Shown in pieces: positions 31,546 to 39,780 of a stretch of 64,000 bases of DNA. Position numbers and translations under genes: made by a program. The stretch is from an uncultured Prevotellaceae bacterium (GTDB lineage: Bacteria; Bacteroidota; Bacteroidia; Bacteroidales; Bacteroidaceae), in contig CACZMV010000020.1 in NCBI GenBank assembly GCA_902782305.1, positions 51,163-115,162 on the forward strand, in the 5' to 3' direction. The notes under the pieces were generated by a model. It had not been told where the DNA came from. It saw only the letters and a program-made list of their open reading frames with translations, and made no database searches. The first letter of the stretch is position 1; each line of letters starts with the position of its first letter.

Positions 31546-32373
31546 ATGAAAAAGTTACTCCTACTCACAGTTGTTGCGGCCTTGCCACTTGGACTGATGG
31601 CACAGGACGACGATATGTACTTCGTACCCACGAAGGAAAACGTGGCTAAAGAGACGAAGAACTATGGTATGCCTAAGAAGACGTACTACTCAGGCAGCAA
31701 TCGCAGTGTGGATGAATACAATCGCAGTGCTTGGTCGAGCGTAGTGCCCATCGATTCTGCAGGCAACGATATCATAGACTTCTCGGCTGTACGTGGCGTT
31801 TACCCTGACAGCACTTATGTCGAGGCTGCAGACGACTACAAGTACACCAAGCAATTGAGCCGCTTTGAGGGCTATACGGCTTCCGATGCCTATTGGGAAG
31901 GCTACAGAGACGGACGCTGGACATCGCCTTGGTATTACTCCAGCTATTATCCCTGGTATGACTCTTGGTATTATTGGAACGACCCCTGGTACTATGGCTA
32001 TTATGGCTACTACAGCAGCTGGTATTCGCCCTGGTATTATGGTGGCTACTATCGCCCCTGGAGATATTGGGGATGGTATGGACCGAGATACTATGCTCGC
32101 GGACATTATCGCCCAGGTCAGTCGCGCCGATTCCACATCACTCGCCCTGCAACGACCGTTGATCGTACGTATGGCAGCGGGCGCTTCAACAACAGCTCGC
32201 GCGTTAGTCATGGAACATTTGGCAATGGTTCGTCGATGAGCAGAAGCAGTGGTTCGTTTGGTTCGTCCACACGTTCATCGTCAGGTGGCTTCGGAGGTGG
32301 TGGCTCACGTGGTGGAGGCAGCTTCGGTGGAGGCGGTGGCTCTCGCGGAGGAACATTCAGTCGTGGAAGATAA
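31546..32373 (+). CDS. Secreted Tyr/Trp-rich protein with Gly/Ser/Arg-rich tail
   Basis: 275 residues. Signal peptide MKKLLLLTVVAALPLGLMA with cleavage before QDDD. Residues about 20-115 are ordinary. About 118-190 is extremely rich in Tyr, Trp, Gly and Pro (repeated SPWYY, DPWYYGYYGYY, GGYYRPWRYWGWY). The last 80 residues are a Gly/Ser/Arg tail with GGGGSRGGG-type repeats. No enzyme motif. Such composition favours beta-rich self-association or carbohydrate/peptidoglycan contact; this is inference. It is 18 bases upstream of the porin-like gene and so probably co-expressed with an outer-membrane protein. Confidence 0.75.
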   Translation: MKKLLLLTVVAALPLGLMAQDDDMYFVPTKENVAKETKNYGMPKKTYYSGSNRSVDEYNRSAWSSVVPIDSAGNDIIDFSAVRGVYPDSTYVEAADDYKYTKQLSRFEGYTASDAYWEGYRDGRWTSPWYYSSYYPWYDSWYYWNDPWYYGYYGYYSSWYSPWYYGGYYRPWRYWGWYGPRYYARGHYRPGQSRRFHITRPATTVDRTYGSGRFNNSSRVSHGTFGNGSSMSRSSGSFGSSTRSSSGGFGGGGSRGGGSFGGGGGSRGGTFSRGR

Positions 32374-32397
32374 ATGAATTAAAAGTGAAGAATGATT

Positions 32398-34038
32398 ATG
32401 AAAAAGATATTTGCAATAGCTGCAATGATGGTGGCTACATTGCCACTGGCAGCACAGGAAACCTATGAGAACGCTAAGATAGCGATGGAGGACCTGAACG
32501 GTACGGCTCGCTATGTGGGTATGGGTGGCGCAATGGAGGCACTGGGTGCTGACATTTCAACCATCGGCACAAACCCTGCAGGCATCGGATTGTTCCGTAA
32601 GTCGAACGTGAGCCTTTCGTTTGGCTTGGTATCGCAGGCTGATGCGACTAGTGTGTTGAATGGCAACAAAACCAATGCGTCGTTCGACCAGATAGGCTTT
32701 GTATACTCTGCACGTACCAACAAGACTTCGTATCTGAACCTGGCCTTCAACTTCCACAAGAGTCGTAACTTTGATATGATTCTGTCAGCTGCAGCACCCT
32801 TGCAGAATGCTTCGCTGAATAAGTTGACGTATAACAAAGGTAACAATGAACTGGTCTATCCTCAACAGGCAGGTGTTGACCTGTATGTAAGGGACGAGCA
32901 GGGAAAGGTGATTGGCTATAACCACCAGCCTGACTTCAAGCAGTATCCTTATGCCACCTGCAACCAATTGGATGATATGTTGGCTAATGGCTACAACTAC
33001 ACTATCGACGGGTTCTGGGCCTATGACGATGCTCAGCGCTATCAGTTTGATCGTGCGCACAAGGGTTATATTGGTGAGTATGACTTCAACATTTCAGGCA
33101 ACATCAACAATCGTGTGTATCTGGGTTTGACGGTGGGCATTCATGATGTACACTACAAACACAACAGCGAATATACCGAATTCATGCACACAGCGGCCAT
33201 GACAAGAGACTACAGCCTGACGGTAGCCGACTCGCGTGAAATTACAGGTACTGGTTTCGACTTCAAGGCTGGTATCATCGTGCGTCCTGTTGAGGAATCG
33301 CCCTTCCGCATCGGATTGTCAGTAGCCTCGCCTACGTTCTATGAGTTGCGCACCAGCAACTATACATACATCGTAGATTCAGATGGCAACATGAAGAGTT
33401 CGAATGACATCACTGATGCATATAATGGACGCACCAACTATAAGTTCAAACTCTACACCCCTTGGAAGTTTGGCTTCAGCCTGGGTCACACCATTGGAAC
33501 ACAGGTGGCTCTGGGTGCCAGCTACGAATATGCTGACTATGGGTCTATGGACACGCGTACCATTACAGGCGAATACTACGACTATTGGCGCGACAGCTAT
33601 TCCACTGAGTCGAAGAGCGACAAGGTGATGAACAACCACACAGAGCGCACGCTGAAAGGTGTGCACACACTGAAACTAGGTGCAGAGTATAAGCCCGTGA
33701 AGGATGTGGCTCTGCGCATTGGTTACAACTACGTAAGTCCGATGTATCAGAAGGATGGCTTCAAGGATGGTTCGCTCGATTCGTATGGTACCTATGTAGC
33801 CTCAGCAACCGACTTCACCAACTGGGAAGATACTCATCGCTTTACGCTGGGTGCAGGCTATACCTACGAGAAGTTCAACATCTCGCTGGCTTACCAATAC
33901 AGCTCGACAAAGGGTAAGTTTTATCCCTTCATGAGCTATACCGATAACTACGTAAGAGATTGTGATAACGTGGTGGATGGTATGAACGTGAAGAACAATC
34001 GCCATCAATTGCTACTCACATTAGGATACACGTTCTAA
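32398..34038 (+). CDS. OmpP1/FadL-type outer-membrane transport protein
   Basis: 546 residues from the ATG at 32398 (a second ATG two codons earlier is possible). Signal peptide MKKIFAIAAMMVATLPLAAQ. The start of the mature protein, ARYVGMGGAMEALGADISTIGTNPAGIGLF, is the FadL/OmpP1 N-terminal plug signature. The rest consists of alternating amphipathic strands and ends in an aromatic residue (LLLTLGYTF), the outer-membrane beta-barrel insertion signal. It should import a hydrophobic compound such as a fatty acid. Second gene of the operon starting at 31546. Confidence 0.88.
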   Translation: MKKIFAIAAMMVATLPLAAQETYENAKIAMEDLNGTARYVGMGGAMEALGADISTIGTNPAGIGLFRKSNVSLSFGLVSQADATSVLNGNKTNASFDQIGFVYSARTNKTSYLNLAFNFHKSRNFDMILSAAAPLQNASLNKLTYNKGNNELVYPQQAGVDLYVRDEQGKVIGYNHQPDFKQYPYATCNQLDDMLANGYNYTIDGFWAYDDAQRYQFDRAHKGYIGEYDFNISGNINNRVYLGLTVGIHDVHYKHNSEYTEFMHTAAMTRDYSLTVADSREITGTGFDFKAGIIVRPVEESPFRIGLSVASPTFYELRTSNYTYIVDSDGNMKSSNDITDAYNGRTNYKFKLYTPWKFGFSLGHTIGTQVALGASYEYADYGSMDTRTITGEYYDYWRDSYSTESKSDKVMNNHTERTLKGVHTLKLGAEYKPVKDVALRIGYNYVSPMYQKDGFKDGSLDSYGTYVASATDFTNWEDTHRFTLGAGYTYEKFNISLAYQYSSTKGKFYPFMSYTDNYVRDCDNVVDGMNVKNNRHQLLLTLGYTF

Positions 34039-34049
34039 GGCGCGTTGCG

Positions 34050-34191
34050 CCAAATGAGAAATGAGAAATGTGAAATGAGAAATGACGGGCTTAGGCCCTA
34101 AATGATAAATGAAGAAATGAGGGTGGCGCAATGTCATTTCCTCATTTCTTCATTTTAATTCCTCATTTCACATTTCTCATTTCTCATTTGG
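34050..34191. repeat. Nested long inverted repeats between convergent genes
   Basis: A 30-bp perfect inverted repeat (34050-34079 and 34162-34191), built from AAATGAGAAATGAG-type units, encloses a second 16-bp one (34108-34123 and 34140-34155). It could fold into one long hairpin. It lies between the ends of the porin and proS genes and may stop transcription from both sides. Confidence 0.9.
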
Positions 34192-34203
34192 AGCTTGCTC
34201 CAT

Positions 34204-35685
34204 TTAGTAGCTTCGTGCAATAATGACGCGATGCTTGGCAGGTTTGCCAGTAACCATATCGACACCAGGAGTCTGTTCGTAGGCGAAAGGCACGCAACGG
34301 ATAGTGGCCTGAGTCTCTTCCTTGATTCTAGCCTCCGTCTCAGCAGTACCATCCCAATGGCAGAGGAAGAAACCTCCGTCCTTAACCTTCTCCTTGAACT
34401 CCTCGTAGTTCTCGCACTCATAGACGTGCTCGTCACGATACTTGCGAGCCTTCTCGAAGATGTTCTTCTGAATGTCTTCCAGCAACTGCTCAACATACTG
34501 GGCGATACCCTCGATAGAGCGAGTCTCCTTCTCCAGTGTGTCACGACGCATCACCTCAATGGTACCGTTCTCCAAGTCGCGAGCACCCAATACCAAACGA
34601 ACGGGAACACCCTTCAACTCGTAGTCAGCAAACTTGAAGCCTGGACGCTTGTTGTCGGCATCGTCGAACTTAACGCTGATGCCCTTTGAACGCAGCTCGT
34701 CGATGATGGGCTGAACCTCCTTGTTGACAATCTCCATCTGCTCAGGTTTGTTGGCAATGGGGATGATAACAACCTGGATAGGAGCCAGACGTGGAGGCAA
34801 AACAAGACCGTTATCGTCGGAGTGAGTCATGATGAGCGCACCAATCAAGCGGGTGGAAACACCCCATGAGGTGGCCCATACATACTCTGGCTTGTTCTCC
34901 TTATTAAGATAGGTAACCTCGAAAGCCTTTGCGAAGTTCTGACCCAAGAAGTGAGAGGTACCGCTCTGCAGCGCCTTACCATCCTGCATCATAGCCTCGA
35001 TGGTGTAAGTGTCGAGAGCACCAGCGAAGCGCTCAGTCTCACTCTTCACACCCTGCAATACAGGAACAGCCATCCATTCCTCAGCGAACTTGGCATAAAC
35101 CTTCAGCATCTTCTTGGCTTCCTCCTCAGCCTCTTCCTTGGTAGCATGAGCGGTATGACCCTCTTGCCACAGGAACTCAGAAGTGCGGAGGAAAGGACGG
35201 GTGCGCATCTCCCAGCGCATCACATTACACCACTGGTTGCACATCAGGGGCAGATCGCGCCAAGACTGAATCCAGTTCTTATAGGTGTTCCAGATAATCG
35301 TCTCAGAGGTAGGACGAACAATCAGCTCTTCTTCGAGTTTGGCAGAGGGGTCAACCTCGACACCACTCTTGTCGTCCTTGGCACGCAAGCGGTAGTGGGT
35401 AACCACTGCACACTCCTTAGCAAAGCCCTCTACATGCTCAGCTTCACGACTGAGGAATGACTTGGGGATGAGCAAGGGGAAATAAGCGTTCTGAGCACCC
35501 GTCTCCTTGAACATCTTATCCAACTGCTGCTGCATCTTCTCCCAGATAGCATAGCCATAAGGCTTGATAACCATACAACCACGCACAGCACTCTGTTCGG
35601 CAAGGTCGGCTTTCACCACCAAATCGTTATACCACTGACTGTAATTGTCAGCTCGTTTTGTTAAATCCTTTAATTCTTTTGCCAT
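34204..35685 (-). CDS. proS: Prolyl-tRNA synthetase (archaeal/eukaryote-like type)
   Basis: 493 residues from the ATG at 35685 ([20 protein letters not shown]); a longer frame to 35718 runs into the promoter. Class II synthetase motifs are present: motif 1 region ([17 protein letters not shown]), motif 2 ([24 protein letters not shown]) and motif 3 ([19 protein letters not shown]). It has the anticodon-binding domain and the C-terminal zinc-binding-type extension of the type lacking the bacterial editing insert. It charges tRNA-Pro. Promoter at 35716-35723. Confidence 0.96.
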   Translation of the reverse strand: MAKELKDLTKRADNYSQWYNDLVVKADLAEQSAVRGCMVIKPYGYAIWEKMQQQLDKMFKETGAQNAYFPLLIPKSFLSREAEHVEGFAKECAVVTHYRLRAKDDKSGVEVDPSAKLEEELIVRPTSETIIWNTYKNWIQSWRDLPLMCNQWCNVMRWEMRTRPFLRTSEFLWQEGHTAHATKEEAEEEAKKMLKVYAKFAEEWMAVPVLQGVKSETERFAGALDTYTIEAMMQDGKALQSGTSHFLGQNFAKAFEVTYLNKENKPEYVWATSWGVSTRLIGALIMTHSDDNGLVLPPRLAPIQVVIIPIANKPEQMEIVNKEVQPIIDELRSKGISVKFDDADNKRPGFKFADYELKGVPVRLVLGARDLENGTIEVMRRDTLEKETRSIEGIAQYVEQLLEDIQKNIFEKARKYRDEHVYECENYEEFKEKVKDGGFFLCHWDGTAETEARIKEETQATIRCVPFAYEQTPGVDMVTGKPAKHRVIIARSY

Positions 35686-35715
35686 ACTTTTCCTTAAATG
35701 TTTTAATTTTGGGCA

Positions 35716-35723
35716 CAAAATTA
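35716..35723 (-). promoter_or_regulatory. -7 box (TAATTTTG) of proS
   Basis: Minus-strand TAATTTTG lies 30 bases before the ATG at 35685. Confidence 0.55.
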
Positions 35724-35730
35724 CAAAATA

Positions 35731-35758
35731 ATTATGAATTATGAATTATGAATTATGA
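35731..35758. repeat. Four tandem ATTATGA heptamers in the OmpA promoter region
   Basis: ATTATGA repeats four times, perfectly. The array covers the position where the -33 contact of the downstream promoter (-7 box at 35768) should be. Confidence 0.85.
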
Positions 35759-35767
35759 ATTATTTAT

Positions 35768-35775
35768 TATCTTTG
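35768..35775 (+). promoter_or_regulatory. -7 box (TATCTTTG) of the OmpA lipoprotein operon
   Basis: TATCTTTG lies 42 bases before the ATG at 35818, directly after a heptamer tandem repeat. Confidence 0.6.
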
Positions 35776-35817
35776 CAAACAGAATTGATATGTTTCACTA
35801 AAATAAAAGTAAAAAGT

Positions 35818-36486
35818 ATGAAGACAAAAGTTATTTCTCTGCTGCTTTGCTTGGGTATGATTGTTGCATGTAACAATACCCAGAAGGGTGCAGCTATCGG
35901 CGCTGGTGGTGGCGCAGTGTTGGGTGGTATCATTGGCGCAATTGCTGGTAATACGGCTATTGGTGCTGCTGTAGGCGGTGCTGTAGGTGCTGGTGCTGGT
36001 GCCATCATCGGTAAGAAGATGGACAAGGCTAAGGCTGAGGCTCAGAAGGTTCAGAACGCTCAGGTTGAGACCGTAACAGACGCTAATGGTCTGCAGGCTG
36101 TGAAGGTTACCTTCGATTCTGGTATCCTGTTTGCTACTGGTAAGGCTGACCTCTCTCAGAGTGCCAAGAACTCACTGGCTCAGTTCTCTAAGGTGCTGAA
36201 CAACAACAAGAGCTGCGATATTGCCATCATAGGACATACTGACTCTACAGGCTCAGACGCTGTAAACCAGCCCTTGTCTGTAAGTCGTGCCAACAGTGTG
36301 AACAACTATCTGAAGTCTTGTGGTGTTAGCCCCTCTCAGATTAAGAGTGTTGAGGGTCAGGGTTCTACCAATCCCGTTGCTGACAACTCTACTGAGGCTG
36401 GTCGTAAACAGAACCGTCGTGTAGAGGTTTACATGTATGCTTCTCAGGAAATGATTAAGCAGGCTGAAGCTGGTACGCTGCAGTAA
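35818..36486 (+). CDS. OmpA-family lipoprotein with glycine zipper
   Basis: 222 residues from the ATG at 35818; the longer frame from 35755 crosses the promoter. Lipoprotein signal MKTKVISLLLCLGMIVAC (Cys18). Residues about 25-70 are a Gly/Ala zipper of membrane-inserting type. The C-terminal OmpA domain (about 95-205) has the peptidoglycan-binding region IIGHTDSTGSDAVN and later NRRVEVYM. It should link the outer membrane to the cell wall. The stop is directly followed by the mtgA start codon, so the two are coupled. Confidence 0.9.
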   Translation: MKTKVISLLLCLGMIVACNNTQKGAAIGAGGGAVLGGIIGAIAGNTAIGAAVGGAVGAGAGAIIGKKMDKAKAEAQKVQNAQVETVTDANGLQAVKVTFDSGILFATGKADLSQSAKNSLAQFSKVLNNNKSCDIAIIGHTDSTGSDAVNQPLSVSRANSVNNYLKSCGVSPSQIKSVEGQGSTNPVADNSTEAGRKQNRRVEVYMYASQEMIKQAEAGTLQ

Positions 36487-37176
36487 ATGAACACGCTGAT
36501 TCAGAAGATAAAACAAACAATCAAGTGGATAGTGGTTGCATTCTTTGCCTCCACTATCCTTTCTGTTGTGGCGTTACGTTGGTTGCCTGTCTATTTCACT
36601 CCGCTGATGTTTATCCGTTTAGGTCAACAGGTGGATGAGGGTAAATCAATGACGCTACATCATCATTGGGTGCCGATGGAACAGATATCCCCATCGTTAC
36701 CTATTGCTGTGATGGCCTCTGAGGATGCTCGTTTCTCAGAACATCACGGCTTTGACTACAAAGCCATTGAGCATGCTGCCATGCGTAACATGAAGCATCC
36801 GGAAAAGCAGAAACTGGGCGCTTCAACCATCTCGCAACAGACTGCCAAGAATGTGTTCCTATGGCCTGGACGCTCGTGGGTTCGCAAAGGCTTTGAGGTC
36901 TATTTTACCTTGCTCATAGAACTGGTGTGGTCTAAGGAACGCATCATGGAGGTTTATCTGAACTCTATTGAGATGGGCGATGGAATTTATGGAGCCGATG
37001 CAGTGGCTGAATGGCATTTTAATACAACCGCTGCTAATCTTACGAAGGCTCAATGTGCGCTGATTGCCGCCTCGCTTCCTAATCCGCGTCGTTTCAACTC
37101 TGCACGTCCCAGTGGCTATATGCTGAAACGCCAAGCTCGCATATTACGAGAGATGCGCTTCGTGAAAAAACTATAA
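36487..37176 (+). CDS. mtgA: Monofunctional peptidoglycan transglycosylase
   Basis: 229 residues. One N-terminal membrane anchor (about 13-32) and a GT51 domain in the periplasm. Motifs are [14 protein letters not shown] with the catalytic Glu, [26 protein letters not shown] and [15 protein letters not shown]. It polymerises lipid II into glycan strands. No transpeptidase domain, as expected for MtgA. It begins on the base after the OmpA lipoprotein stop, placing cell-wall synthesis and wall-anchoring in one transcript. Confidence 0.95.
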   Translation: MNTLIQKIKQTIKWIVVAFFASTILSVVALRWLPVYFTPLMFIRLGQQVDEGKSMTLHHHWVPMEQISPSLPIAVMASEDARFSEHHGFDYKAIEHAAMRNMKHPEKQKLGASTISQQTAKNVFLWPGRSWVRKGFEVYFTLLIELVWSKERIMEVYLNSIEMGDGIYGADAVAEWHFNTTAANLTKAQCALIAASLPNPRRFNSARPSGYMLKRQARILREMRFVKKL

Positions 37177-37191
37177 TAATACTGCCTATAT

Positions 37192-39156
37192 ATGAAGAAA
37201 GAAAAAAAGGTCTATTCGTTTGCTACAAGACTTTCACAATGGGTAATGCTGGTGCTGTTTGTCATGATGTCCGCATTAGCCATCTTTATCTATTACATCA
37301 CTGGTTCGGTTCTTTTGGAATCCGAAGCAAGCACGATCAAGAACAGTATGAAAAGCGCAGAGCGTAGTATCAGTGATATGATGTCGGACGTGATGGTGGC
37401 AACTGATAACAACGTGTTTGACATAGAACGTAATCTTTCAAAGCCAGACGAGATGCAGGCTATCGTGGAGCGTATCGTAAAACAAAACAAGCATATACGC
37501 AGTTGTGGTATCAGCTTTATTGAAAACTACTATCCCTCGAAGGGACGCCAATTCTGTCCGTACGCTTGGCGTAGCGACAGTTCGGAAGTACAAGTGCAAC
37601 GGCTGGGCGATGTAGTCAGTGACTATCTGAACAGCAAATGGTTTAAAGAGGCACTGGCAAAGGATTCTGCCTATTGGTCAGACCCTTTTGTTGACGGACA
37701 TGATGGCAAGACACCTTTGGTTGCTTTCCTTCAACCTATTCACGACCAGCAGGGACGTGTTGTGGCTGTCATGGGTGCCGATTTGTCACTCGACTTCATG
37801 ACAGAATTTCTGGAAGAACAAGACAGCCTTACAGAGGATGCTATGTTGGTAGCTCCAACAGAGATTCCGCTGAGAAGTTATATGTTATCGCAGGATGGTA
37901 CCTACCTGACACACCCTGAGTCTTGGCACATCATGAAGGGTAATTTCTTCCAACACGTAAAAGATTATGATGGTGAAGAAGGAATGGCCAAGAATGCTAT
38001 CAAGGAGATGAAGGAAAAAAAGGTAAGTAATAGTGAGACGGATTATATGATGATGATCAACAGAACTCCTTCTTATCTTTTTTATGCACCTGTAAAGGGA
38101 ACAGACTGGATATTGGTAGTGGTTGCTCCCAGGGTAGTGCTCGACTTCATGGGACTGGTAGTGGGTTTATTCATGCTGGTGGTGGTGCTTATTATCATAC
38201 AGGTGACCTTCCTGGTTTGCAGGTTTGTCATCAAGCGTTCTGCGAGACCTTTGAAAGTGTTGGCAGATGCAGCCGATATGGTGGCTCAAGGACATTTCGA
38301 CACACAGTTGCCATCCATCAAATACAACGATGAGATTCACCAGTTGCGCGATTCGTTTGAAAACATGCAGCAATCGCTGGCAACCTATGTGGAAGACCTG
38401 AAAACGACAACGGCGGCTAAAGCCTCTATAGAAAATGAACTGGAGATAGCCCACGGCATACAGATGAGCATGTTGCCGAAAACTTATCCCGCTTTCCCAT
38501 ATCGTAACGATATTGACATCTATGGGCAGGTGACACCAGCCAAGGCTGTTGGCGGTGACCTCTACGATTTCTTTATCCATGACGAGAAACTGTTCTTCTG
38601 CATTGGAGACGTGTCGGGCAAGGGTGTGCCTGCGTCATTGGTCATGGCGGTAACACGTTCGCTGTTCAGGAATATTGCTGCTCATACAGCCCACCCAGAT
38701 AAAATTGTAACGGCACTGAATGAGGCATTGAGCGATAATAACGAAACGGATATGTTTGTTACGCTCTTTATTGGTGTGCTCGATTTGCAATCAGGTCATC
38801 TCAGTTATTCAAATGCAGGTCATGATATGCCATTGTTGCTGACGGATGACGAAGTGATTGTCCTGTCTTGCGACTCCAATGTACCGGCAGGTGTCGTACC
38901 TGGCTGGAACTTCACTTGTCAGCATCTGGAGATGAAGACAGGTACTACGATTTTTCTCTATACTGATGGTCTTAATGAGGCTGAGGATATCCATCATAAT
39001 CAGTTCGGAATGGAGCGTATGCAGCAGACAGCAATGAATGCTAGTCGTACCCCTCAGCAGTTTATATCAGTTATGAGAGAAGCGGTGGCGAAGTTTGTGG
39101 GAGACGCAGAACAAAGCGACGACCTGACGATGTTAGCCATCCAGTATAAAAAATAA
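37192..39156 (+). CDS. Membrane sensor PP2C (SpoIIE-type) phosphatase with dCache and HAMP
   Basis: 654 residues. TM1 is about 15-38; an extracytoplasmic Cache-type sensor spans about 40-300 (YWSDPFVDGHDGKTP then VMGADLSLDF); TM2 is about 318-345; a HAMP linker follows (RPLKVLADAADMVAQGHF). The phosphatase domain (about 415-654) shows VGGDLYDFF, GDVSGKGVPA, LYTDGLNEA and DDLTML, the metal-binding aspartates of PP2C. It should dephosphorylate an anti-sigma-factor antagonist or similar protein in response to a ligand. It follows mtgA by 15 bases. A paralogous sensor without output is at 61724. Confidence 0.9.
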   Translation: MKKEKKVYSFATRLSQWVMLVLFVMMSALAIFIYYITGSVLLESEASTIKNSMKSAERSISDMMSDVMVATDNNVFDIERNLSKPDEMQAIVERIVKQNKHIRSCGISFIENYYPSKGRQFCPYAWRSDSSEVQVQRLGDVVSDYLNSKWFKEALAKDSAYWSDPFVDGHDGKTPLVAFLQPIHDQQGRVVAVMGADLSLDFMTEFLEEQDSLTEDAMLVAPTEIPLRSYMLSQDGTYLTHPESWHIMKGNFFQHVKDYDGEEGMAKNAIKEMKEKKVSNSETDYMMMINRTPSYLFYAPVKGTDWILVVVAPRVVLDFMGLVVGLFMLVVVLIIIQVTFLVCRFVIKRSARPLKVLADAADMVAQGHFDTQLPSIKYNDEIHQLRDSFENMQQSLATYVEDLKTTTAAKASIENELEIAHGIQMSMLPKTYPAFPYRNDIDIYGQVTPAKAVGGDLYDFFIHDEKLFFCIGDVSGKGVPASLVMAVTRSLFRNIAAHTAHPDKIVTALNEALSDNNETDMFVTLFIGVLDLQSGHLSYSNAGHDMPLLLTDDEVIVLSCDSNVPAGVVPGWNFTCQHLEMKTGTTIFLYTDGLNEAEDIHHNQFGMERMQQTAMNASRTPQQFISVMREAVAKFVGDAEQSDDLTMLAIQYKK

Positions 39157-39190
39157 CCAGCTATCAGCGAATCATTTAAAGTCCAGTAAG

Positions 39191-39697
39191 ATGATAAACG
39201 AGAATTATATATACGTATTGATGTTGGCGTTTGCCTTGTCCATCATCATTGTCATGGCCTCTGTCATTATCCCCATTCGTCTTTTCAACTGGAAGCGGTG
39301 GAAGGGACTTATCCTGGGACTTGTGTTGCAGCCTATTGTATGTGCCATTCTGATATTCTGTGTGTTTATGGGAATCGTTGGCTACACAAAATCCAAGGCG
39401 GATCGTCAAAGGGAATCTGCTATGGTCGCCGTGTGCACGGTGCAGACAGATTCTGCAAAAACGGATACGCTGACATGGTATATTAAAGCTGACGATGAAT
39501 GCTTCCAAGTATATAAAAAAGACATCAAAGCATTTGATGTTATCCGACTTGATCAAGCCAGTGTGGGTGTGGAAGATAGAATTGTCGTTAAGTTTAACGT
39601 GAAGAAAAAGCAAGTCGTAGCCACTGATTTTGGTAAGCCTATCAAGGTTGAAAAGGTGGACTGGGACCAGGTGAGAGACTATTTGAACAAGAAATAA
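39191..39697 (+). CDS. Membrane hypothetical protein, 168 aa
   Basis: Two hydrophobic helices (about 6-28 and 42-65) precede a soluble C-terminal part (about 70-168) rich in Lys, Asp and Val with predicted beta strands. No known domain. It begins 34 bases after the PP2C gene and may share its transcript. The opposite strand is also open over this span, but that frame lacks a promoter or family resemblance. Function unknown. Confidence 0.6.
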   Translation: MINENYIYVLMLAFALSIIIVMASVIIPIRLFNWKRWKGLILGLVLQPIVCAILIFCVFMGIVGYTKSKADRQRESAMVAVCTVQTDSAKTDTLTWYIKADDECFQVYKKDIKAFDVIRLDQASVGVEDRIVVKFNVKKKQVVATDFGKPIKVEKVDWDQVRDYLNKK

Positions 39698-39730
39698 CAT
39701 CATCATTTGTAGGTATTTTAAGGTGTAAAG

Positions 39731-39761
39731 TTGTTAATGTTGAATTTATTTGCTACTTTTG
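39731..39761 (+). promoter_or_regulatory. Promoter of feoAB
   Basis: TTG at 39731-39733, about 20 bases, then TACTTTTG at 39754-39761, 19 bases before the ATG at 39781. No Fur-type palindrome was recognised. Confidence 0.6.
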
Positions 39762-39780
39762 CAGATAAATAATATAAGGT

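Noticed and set aside
39176-39706. 176-codon minus-strand frame
   Set aside because: Opposes the membrane protein at 39191; the plus-strand frame has membrane helices and sits in an operon, while the minus frame has no supporting feature.
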